Source of the DNA: Biscogniauxia marginata
Lineage: Eukaryota > Ascomycota > Sordariomycetes > Xylariales > Xylariaceae
Direction: 5' to 3'
DNA: 37,941 bases
NCBI GenBank assembly: GCA_022695795.1
Contig: MU404107.1
Location: forward strand, 255,261 to 293,201
In this document: positions 30,017-37,941 of the stretch, piece by piece
How the letters are laid out: each line of letters begins with the position of its first letter
Numbering within the stretch: the stretch's first letter is position 1
The notes under the pieces: model-generated
What the model was told of the DNA's origin: nothing
The model's input: only the letters and a program-made list of their open reading frames with translations
The model's database searches: none
Position numbers and translations under genes: made by a program

Positions 30017-32280
30017 AGTAAGTAATATGCGGATAGACCCGGGATTTACAGAACAACGAAAGTATTGGAATGCCACACAAGCGAACCCATTTGTGAGTCC
30101 AATTCTAAGCTTGACATGTGTGTATGGTGTTCTGTTATTCCCCCGCTTTCTGATCTTCCACTCCATGCATCTTTGTCGCGCATGGCCGCCGATTCTTATC
30201 GCGTCTCACAAGATAACCCTGCGTCTTTCCGAGTAAGGGGGGGAGAGAGAAGCGGGGGTGCATCAATTTCGAGATAAGCCATCCTAGATATATATATCGA
30301 TATTATCTGAACTTTTGGAGTGAGACACTATTGGGAACACTAGAACGACTTGGAACAATTGTCCTGGATGAAAAGTCAACGCTTATTAAAATACTACCTA
30401 CCTACCTAACCTAGTTTTCACGTAGATCGTATATGGTGCTTGGGTCTCCTCGTTTAGGTTGAGTACCTACCTACCTAAGTTATGCAACAATACTTGGAGC
30501 AATTATGATATTAGTGACGATAAATTACAAAAGACTATGTACCATTGAGTCGTCTAATATGTGTGGTGAGGTTAGTTGTAATTATTAATTTGTCTCTCAT
30601 TGCTGTATAGACAAGCACTGCGCAGGTTATAAAGAGAGAATTGTGAACCTAGGACTGAAACTAAGGCAGAGGAAATATAAGTACTGGCCGTACGTTACCT
30701 ATACTTAGATGATTTCTTCGTCCTGGGACGAGGGGGAAAAAGGTCAAAGGTAGCACCTTTTGCTAGAGATCATGTCTTTGTGAATCATCGGGAGACCCTT
30801 GATCTTCCTATGATCGACATGCTCTTACTTCTTACATTGAACATATCTCTAATGGAACCAGGTATGTTCATCGGACTGATCAAGCCCATCCCTTTCCACA
30901 CGCGTAAAATATTTGTATAACTCCACCAGTAGAGGCTCTGGATGATAGTGCCATCTTATACCAAAGTGGTTACCAGGCAGAAATCATCATGGAGAGAGTG
31001 AGTCATCGCAGCTTTATAACTTTGGTTGACTGAATTAGACGACCTAAATCAAGTCGCGCCGATGACCCTAGGTGTAGTCTTAGGGGCAAACCTCAGCGGC
31101 AAACCAAAACTCATGATTTTCTTCTGTTACACTGCTCCGGGTGTGGTCAGTTGGGAGTTCACAAAGCTAGCAAGTTCAAACACCAAATTGCGTTCTCGGG
31201 AACACCATGCTGCGCTATATCGTGCACGTTCGTGGCCGTCTATTTACTATACTCGCCCGTTCCGTTCGGTCGCTTCGTGCAGTGGTAAGCTTCTTGGAGA
31301 ATACTAGTTAGCGTGACAGCTCTTAGGACCTCCGCGACGACCACGCCGATGTGACCCTGGCCAGCCAAATCAGGCGCTGTCTCACTGGTCATGGCTACGA
31401 CCGCGCTCTTGGGCAATTTAGGTCAAGATTTTTTACCTTTTTTTTTTCGTAACAAGTAAGGGTCCGGAGCGCCTGGACGCATGTCTGAGTGCGTGGTATA
31501 GTGGGGCCCATCCGACCCCGTTGAAACCCCGGACGGTGCCATCGGTAGACAACAGCCGGTGATATTCCTCCCACGTGGCGTAACATCACTGCCCGCTCGT
31601 GTAATGAACGAGGCACAGGAAAGTATCCAGTTCTAGTCCAGAGGTATTGGCGCCTCAGTTAGGAAACGAAAGAACGGGTGGCTAGGCTGGCACCCAATAC
31701 TATTGTTGCTCAAAGTTGCATGACCGCCACCGGTCAACACATTGAGGCTTTTGACGCACCTGTGGGGAGAGTGAGGGAGAGATAGTTAAGAATCAAGGCT
31801 TGTACTGCATGTCGGAGACGACTAGGGCCGAGAAGATGATGCGTAGAAGGACAGTGGCTCTAGGAAAACTGGGAGACCTACACTGTCGAGATCGGTGTAG
31901 ATCCGCTGAAATGGAGGAGGGTGAAGTAGCGGATGACATCCACACACTGGACGGGGAACTAGGAAAAGTGTTCGTGGATGAAATTGCGAGAGGATCTAGC
32001 AGACCAGAAATGGTACCTACTCACATTCGGGGATGAGAGGAAGGTGAGTATGTCTCGCAGCCTCCCAGTCGTCGGCCTAGATGGGTTTGGCACTCTCCGG
32101 GTTGCCCCATCGTAAAAGACTTGATGTAAGACCCTAGAGACCTCGCGATGGCCATCAACACGACTATGACCATACCCATATTTATTCTAGGGGTTCGCCT
32201 ATTGCTTTCAGATAAGCAGCTCCCACGAAGAGAAATGTAGTAAGGTACCTAAATAAGCTCGGTAGTAAATATACACGTTA
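30017..32280. other. 2.2 kb gene-free sequence of normal composition
   Basis: This covers the permease promoter (near 30017-30500) and then sequence with only short overlapping ORFs on both strands, none with a recognisable domain or convincing intron structure. CTACCTACCTAA-type runs occur at ~30400-30480. CpA is not depleted, so RIP is not the reason for the lack of genes. The ORF at 31800-32036 (plus) is charged and compositionally protein-like but lacks homology I can recognise, and could be part of a decayed gene. Composition falls to AT-rich at ~32280. Confidence 0.5.
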
Positions 32281-33104
32281 TATCTATAATAAAGAATATA
32301 AAAGTTCTTTTTTACAAGGAACTAATACTTACCAGGCTTTATAATTCACAAGGTTATAAAGTTTAATTATATATTTTAATTTTAAATAATAACGTAATAT
32401 ATAAATAAATAAACGAAATAAACTTATAAATAAAATAAGGTTTTATATAAAACCGGATTTTTAATGATTATATATAATTTAATTAAAAATGAAAAATAAA
32501 AAACTTTTTTTTAATTATTATTACGGTTTTAGTAGTAATTTTAAGATGAGGCTTTAATATATTCATTTAATGTTTAATTATCGCGAGATAAAAGGAAAGA
32601 AGGGAAGAAACATTGAAATTACATGGCTAAATCCTGTTATTATCCTCTTTATTCATCGTAAACTATAATAAGTGTGTGAGGCTGCTCGTAATAACCATAA
32701 TAACAACTTTATAATGGTTGCAACCTTGGCTTAGTAACACGGGATAAGTGGGTCTCGTGACTATTATATATTTTATTATAATTTTAATTTTTTTACGAGG
32801 TTTTATTTTAATAAATATATAAAGGTAAATATATATAAATAAAATAAATAATATATAAAAAAAAGCTTTATAAATCGGAAATTTATAAATTATATATATA
32901 TAAAACCTTTTATATTTTTATTTAAATGAATTAAAGTTAAAATTTATATTAATAATTAAAATAAATAAATTAAGATTTTTTAAAGTTTATTAATTAAGTA
33001 AATTATATTAAAATATAAATATAAAAAAGTAAAAATAAAGTTTTTATAAGTATAATTTATAAAATAAATTAATAAATTAAAAATTTTTATTTATAATTTA
33101 TATA
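32281..33104. other. AT-rich RIP block left of foldback copy 5
   Basis: AT-rich DNA with a less mutated patch at ~32575-32765 that keeps CpA and GC. A degraded fragment similar to foldback arms (AAATAAACGAAATAAACTTATAAATAAAATAAGG) is visible at ~32402-32440. It may be part of a truncated foldback copy. No gene. Confidence 0.5.
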
Positions 33105-33106
33105 TA

Positions 33107-33544
33107 ACGTATCACATAAGCGAGTAAACAAAATAAGCTTGCAAACAAAATGGTTTTTTATATAAAATCGACTTTTTCGAAAATTCATAACTTTACGCGT
33201 AAAAATCGGAAAATTCTTAAACCATTTTTTTTAGTTATATAATTATATAATTTAACTAAAATAAAATTCAAAAAAATAAAAAGTGAAATACATAAAGAAA
33301 TACGTAAAAAGGTCCGTGCGTTTTATTATAATTTTAGTTTTTACGCGTTTTCTTTTTGTGTTTTTTAATATTAATTTTTTTGAATTTTATTTTAGTTAAA
33401 CTATATAGTTATATAACTAGAAAAAAAGGTTCGAGAGTTTTCCGATTTTTATAAATAAAGTTATAAATTTTAGAAAAAGTCGATTCTATATAAAAAACCA
33501 TTTTGTTCGCGAGCTTGTTTTATTTACTCACTTATATGGTACGT
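33107..33544 (+). mobile_element. Foldback/MITE-like element, copy 5 (best preserved)
   Basis: A 438-bp copy flanked by TA (33105-33106, 33545-33546), starting ACGTATCACATAAGCGAGTA and ending CACTTATATGGTACGT. The arms pair over ~170 bp, including AAAATGGTTTTTTATATA, ATCGACTTTTTCGAAAATT and AGTTATATAATTATATA, with few mismatches. The ~95-bp centre includes AAATACGTAAAAAGGTCCGT and TTTTAGTTTTTACGCG. No ORF. It could fold into one long hairpin if transcribed or single-stranded. Confidence 0.88.
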
Positions 33545-33546
33545 TA

Positions 33547-34833
33547 TAATAAGTTATATTTTAATAGATTATATATATTAAAAAATCCGACTTTATATTA
33601 AAATCGTTTTATTTATAAACTTATTTTATTTATTCATTTATTAATATTATTTTATTATTTAAATTTAATTAAAGTTTTTATTAATTAACTTTAATAATTT
33701 ACGTGTTTTTACTTTATATATTTATTATAAAATATATTTTTAAGCTTAGTTATTATAAGCTATTATCAAGCGATCTTTAAAATAAAGTGTAATAATCCCA
33801 TCCTGACTATCAAAACTTATGTGTAATATGGCGCAATGATGAGAAAGTCAGTACTTGTGGTGCGGGTGGAAAATAAATGTGTAGCGTACCTCTTGTGGCT
33901 TTGATGTGGTTGAAATTCCCTCTGCCGGTGATGACGGTGCTGTACCTGGTAGGCCTCCTACCCAACCTACCTTAGGTACCTAATATGGCTCATCTGATCG
34001 GGAGACGCCGCCACAGAGGCTAAAACCTCCGCGATGAGCCACGTTAAGCATCGTGGTGCTGAAGGTACCTAATCACGAATTAAAGGGCTCGCCGTGTGTC
34101 GATTTCATCCGTTCTTTATACTGGTTCGTCTTATCTGGAGAGCTTCTCTACTATGTTCTTTAATCTCCGTGCGTACATGTATGCATTATAAAATATATTT
34201 CACACCCAGCCAAGTTGCATCAGCCTGTCGTAAGATGAGCCAATCGGAAACAGTGTCCCTGGACGGCCTTTCTCCTTACGTAAAAATGTGTCAGTGGAGC
34301 TGCTCTACTTTTGTTCTAACCTTAAAAAAATGGTTTGCCCGCTGGAAATATCCTATCGAAGGTGGCCTCACCGATGTGTACAGGACGTTGGTTATATAAA
34401 AAATCTTGAAACAGAGCGGGCCCCTTTTTCTGGGGATCTGAATCAGTGAATATTTTGGTTGGTTATAATTGTATCAATGGATTGACCGCCGTCGTTCAAG
34501 CTGCTAAATATTAAACTGGGCAGAAAAAGCGGCAATCCGACATGAGAGCCATGTCTAGTTTGATCCATACATGTCGCCCAAGCATTCGTTAATTAATACA
34601 TCATTAATAGGCCCCATGTGTTATAGTTTGACGATCTGAGTTCGATCTTCACTTGCGATATCGGACTTTGTTCTTTGACATGGCCGAGACCCTTTAGACT
34701 TTGGGCTGCAATTGAACACGGACCTGGACTATTAAAAGCTGCGCAGGCCTGTCTCTCGTGTGTCAAGTGGGCTTGCTCTACCTTGTTGATGTGTACCGCT
34801 TAGAGGGTTACGGTGTTCAACTACCTCATTGAC
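33547..34833 (+). other. RIP boundary and upstream region of the Prm10-like gene
   Basis: AT-rich RIP DNA ends at ~33775. The next ~1 kb has ordinary composition, with CTACCTTAGGTACCTAA-type runs at 33965-33985. An open frame at 34094-34399 encodes ~100 unrecognised residues and has no ATG at its 5' end. I see no gene here; it probably contains the promoter of the gene starting at 34834. Confidence 0.5.
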
Positions 34834-37673
34834 ATGGAATCATCTTCACTAGAGCCTTTGCATGAGCTCCATGGTATAACATCTCCGAAAGGGGCTGATG
34901 AGAGCCCGGGAGATGATCCTGTGCCCAAAGCCGCCGTGGCAGAAGAATCTGGGCCTATTCTTCCCAGACCTGACACGAAAAATGAAAAACCGAGAGTACG
35001 ATTCAACAGTTCCGCGGCGGATAATCCACCTGCGGAGAGGGCAAGGTCTAAAGATCGCGGAGAGCAACGGCAATCCCAAGGAGCAACAAAACCAAGGCCG
35101 GCTCTGTTGAGAAATCCGAAATCGTATGACTCGGCATCGGGCACTGTGCACGACGAACCCCTCAGCCCGGAGAAAGCAAAGTCGGCGGCTGCTGCTGCGA
35201 AGCGGGCTGAAGCTATTGCTGCTGATGCGCGCCGACATTCTGAGTCTGGCGATTCTGAAGCTTATAACGCTGTCGGAAGAGGATCATTAATATCGGATAT
35301 GGGAGCCGATAACAGCGACAATATCACCTGTGTGAATGCCTATTCCGAAGACCAATCTTCAGGCGACACTCCACAATATGGAAGCTCGAAGCAGACGTCG
35401 GAAGCTGAAGAGCTCCTCAGTGCCCATAGGCAACATTTAGGTGGATCGAGTCTCGGCGTTGGAGGTCAGTTCCACGTCCTAGATCTTCTAATTTTGAGAA
35501 ACGGGATTTGAATGTGACATGATATACTACGGCATCTTTGAGTTGTGTTGAGGGTAGTAGACATTCTCATGTTCTCTCTCATCACGACGTCTTAAGAAAG
35601 TTTATGTCCCGGAGTGGTGGCTAACCTGCTTTGCTAGGACACCCCGCAAAGCACACCTTAGAATTGAAGCCAGATGGTCATGCTGTGCCTATGAGCCTGC
35701 GTGGCGGTGTATTCTACCAGATCCTCCAGACCTACAGGAATCCAGTATACAACATGTCACAAGAAGGCAGTAGATCGGACGAATGCGCATCTTCCGGCGC
35801 TACGACGCCTACCCGTCGAAAATGGTATCAGCAGCCAGATGAAGCCCGTTCCACGGATACGCTCGCCAGGTTGGTTGGCGCAGCTACAAAGCTTGGAAAC
35901 CCAACGCAGAAGGGGGATTCTCCAAACTTAAGGAAGCGACCCGGATATAAACGGACACCAAGTGGTAGAATCATGTCCCGCACTGGCCTGGCTCAGGAAG
36001 AACAGGCAAAAATCACTGTGCATGTTGCCGATATCCTGCAACGCCAGAAGTACCTTCTCAGGATGTGCCGCGCGCTAATGCTCTATGGTGCCCCCTCACA
36101 CCGGTTGGAAGAGTATCTCGCGACGACAGCAAAGGTTCTCCAGATCGAGAGTCAGTTCCTATACATTCCGGGCTGCATGATTATCTCCTTTGACGACGTA
36201 CTTACCCACACCACCGAGGTCAAGATTGTGCGTACTTCGCAAGGAGTGAACCTGGGGAAGCTTGAAGACGTCCACCTCATTTATAAGGAGGTTCTTCACG
36301 ACGTGATTCCTCTCGAGGAAGCGCTGTCGAGACTTGACACGGTGCTCAACGCGAAGGACCACTGGCCAGTCTGGCTTTGTGTGCTCATGTATGGCCTCGC
36401 AAGTGCCGCCGTATCGACCTTTTTTAAGGCGCGCCTGATCGACATGCCCGTAATATTCGTCCTTGGTTCCCTCTTGGGCATTTTGCAACTTGTGATTGCG
36501 CCCATATCAAAGACCTACAACACAGTCTTCGAGGTCAGCGCCGCTATCTTGATGACCTTCCTCTCGCGTGCTATTGCCAGCATCCGGGGTGGTAGTCTGT
36601 TCTGCTTTTCAGCCCTGACGCAAAGCTCCATCGCGATGATCCTTCCCGGGTGGCTTGTCCTATCCTCGGCCCTCGAACTCCATTCGAAAGCAATTGTGCC
36701 GGGGTCCATCCGAATGGTCTATGCCATCATTTACTCATTGTTCCTAGGCTACGGCATCACGGTCGGGGCTGCCTTGTATGGAGCGATAGACACAAACGCG
36801 ACGACCGAGACTGTGTGCCAGAATACCCTAGATACCTACTGGAACTTTCTTTTCGTTCCTCTCTACGTCTTCTTCACCACATTCACAGTCCAAGCTAAAT
36901 GGGCGCAGATGCCGGTCATGATAGCTATCGGCCTAGCTGGCTACGTCGTCAATTTCTACACATCGAAAAAGTTCACCGCAAGCGCACCAATCGCCTACAC
37001 ATTCGGGGCGTTCACCATCGGCGTGCTAGCCAACCTGTACAGTCGATTACGACACGGTGTCGCCGCCATAGTACTACTACCAGCTGTGTATGTACAAGTT
37101 CCGGGGAGTCTTGCCTCGAGCGGAGCCATCGTAGGCGGGCTACAAACTGCGACAGAGCTCACGAAATCGAACGGATCGGCAGCCGTAAGTACCGTAGATA
37201 GTAAAGCATTGATCCACTCCCGTAGCCCCTTTCTTAGGGGCCCTCTCGATTAATCGCGTCGCACAATTTATTATTGGCACGTAAAGCCCTATTCATGTTG
37301 CGCCTCCGATTATATTATAGATTCTCTCTTGCTTATATCGTAGCCTTTCTCTTCTATGAGAGGTCGATACTCGGACTTGTCAAGCAGTCATAAATTCTGG
37401 TACATGCTAACATGACGCAGTCCAACCAAGATAGTCAACTCAACGCGATCGTAAGTCTCCTAGCCAACGTCCTTTTGACTCACCCTAACAAGTAGCCTCC
37501 CATATAGCAATCTATATACCATTCATGCTAACGCCAAAGTTTTGCCATTTTAGGTCTTTAACGTAGCTGCTAGCATGATTCAGATTGCTATCGGTATTAC
37601 TGTCGGCTTGTTCCTCTCCGCTCTTGTCATTTACCCCTTAGGTAAACGCCGTAGTGGCTTGTGGACACTGTAA
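34834..37673 (+). CDS. ThrE/DUF1212 membrane protein, Prm10-like (775 aa, four exons)
   Basis: A multi-pass membrane protein of the fungal Prm10 family (pheromone-regulated membrane protein 10 in yeast). Its domain is related to bacterial ThrE threonine exporters; the fungal substrate is not established. Exons: 34834-35464, 35638-37184, 37421-37450 (a 30-nt microexon) and 37554-37673. Introns are GT...AG with GCTAAC-type branch sites, and joins are in frame. The ATG at 34834 is the first in frame. The N-terminal ~340 residues are hydrophilic and probably disordered, with an Ala/Arg helix at 111-135. Then come LVGAATKLG (289-297) and the conserved cytosolic part ILQRQKYLLRMCRALMLYGA, GAPSHRLEEYL, IPGCMIISFDD. 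About ten hydrophobic segments follow, ending in MIQIAIGITVGLFLSALV and the family-typical YPLGKRRSGLW. Stopping at 37253 in exon 2 would lose this conserved C-terminus, so splicing at 37185 is preferred. The stop codon is 174 bp from the telomere repeats. Confidence 0.92.
37421..37450 (+). other. 30-nt microexon of the Prm10-like gene
   Basis: Bounded by GACGCAG on the left and GTAAGTCTCC on the right, with branch-like GCTAAC nine bases before the acceptor. It encodes ten residues (SNQDSQLNAI) and keeps phase 0 on both sides. It is flanked by introns of 236 bp and 103 bp. Confidence 0.8.
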
Positions 37674-37847
37674 AAGCGGTACGGAACGGCACATATTACT
37701 ACGACGATACATAATAAAAATAATATATAAAATAAAGTTATAATTATAAAAGCTTAATTAATATAAACCATATATTAATTTATATTTATAACATTATAAA
37801 TCGGCTTAAAAATAAAAAATAAAAAATAAAAAATAAAAAATAAAAAG
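37674..37847. other. Subtelomeric spacer with AT-rich tail
   Basis: 174 bp between the last stop codon and the telomere. From ~37700 the sequence turns AT-rich and CpA-poor like the RIP blocks, and it closes with the TAAAAAA tandem array. The 3' untranslated region of the Prm10-like gene must lie here, if not beyond. Confidence 0.7.
37812..37846. repeat. TAAAAAA tandem array next to the telomere
   Basis: About five copies of the 7-mer TAAAAAA/AAAAATA directly before the TTAGGG array, separated from it by a single G. It may be a subtelomeric junction repeat. Confidence 0.85.
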
Positions 37848-37941
37848 TTAGGGTTAGGGTTAGGGTTAGGGTTAGGGTTAGGGTTAGGGTTAGGGTTAGG
37901 GTTAGGGTTAGGGTTAGGGTTAGGGTTAGGGTTAGGGTTAG
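37848..37941 (+). repeat. Telomere, TTAGGG x15.7
   Basis: 94 bp of perfect TTAGGG, the telomere repeat of most filamentous fungi, running to the window end in the G-rich, outward direction. This marks the right chromosome end and shows that the assembly reaches the telomere. Confidence 0.99.

Noticed and set aside
5341..33544. CRISPR-like interpretation of the recurrent ~436-bp units
   Set aside because: Copies are dispersed, far too long, palindromic and TA-flanked; they are transposable elements in a eukaryotic genome.
34094..34399. 101-codon ORF upstream of the Prm10-like gene
   Set aside because: It starts with GTG rather than ATG, has no recognisable domain and lies where a promoter is expected.
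34849..35238. Minus-strand ORFs (107-129 codons) opposite exon 1 of the Prm10-like gene
   Set aside because: Shadows of a Ser/Ala/Arg-rich coding exon; the sense strand links in frame to a conserved domain.

Overview
This window is the right-hand end of a chromosome from a filamentous ascomycete (Pezizomycotina-type). It finishes in about 15.7 perfect TTAGGG repeats at 37848-37941, written 5'->3' outward. Genes with short spliceosomal introns (mostly 44-82 bp) sit in blocks of ordinary base composition. These blocks are separated by extremely AT-rich DNA in which CpA/TpG is nearly absent. Together with decayed but datable transposons, that is the signature of repeat-induced point mutation (RIP). 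I cannot name the species from sequence alone.

Layout. 1-13.68 kb: RIP-degraded repeats, including a full-length Ty3/gypsy element on the minus strand (363-4793, target duplication AAATA), two solo LTRs of the same family, three copies of a TA-flanked foldback element, and older unreadable repeats. 13.68-21.4 kb: a gene island with three plus-strand genes, namely a DHA1-type MFS transporter, an indoleamine 2,3-dioxygenase and a Zn2Cys6 transcription factor. 21.4-27.37 kb: a second RIP block with a 2.4-kb TIR element split by a solo LTR, another foldback element and a minisatellite. 27.37-32.28 kb: a second island with one minus-strand sugar (lactose-permease-like) transporter of nine exons, plus about 2.2 kb of gene-free sequence. 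32.28-33.78 kb: a third RIP block with a fifth foldback copy. 33.78-37.7 kb: a ThrE/DUF1212 (Prm10-like) membrane protein gene whose stop codon lies only 174 bp from the first telomere repeat.

How the genes may work together. The IDO opens the indole ring of tryptophan. A transcription factor and an efflux-type MFS gene in the same island, all on one strand, make a small tryptophan/kynurenine-related cluster a reasonable hypothesis. No backbone enzyme such as an NRPS, PKS or terpene synthase is visible in the window, so this remains inference. The sugar permease and the Prm10-like protein look like stand-alone subtelomeric membrane proteins.

All four multi-exon gene models (MFS 603 aa, IDO 442 aa, transcription factor 692 aa, sugar permease 555 aa) and the 775-aa Prm10-like model join in frame using GT/AG introns read by eye. 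They have not been confirmed by transcripts.
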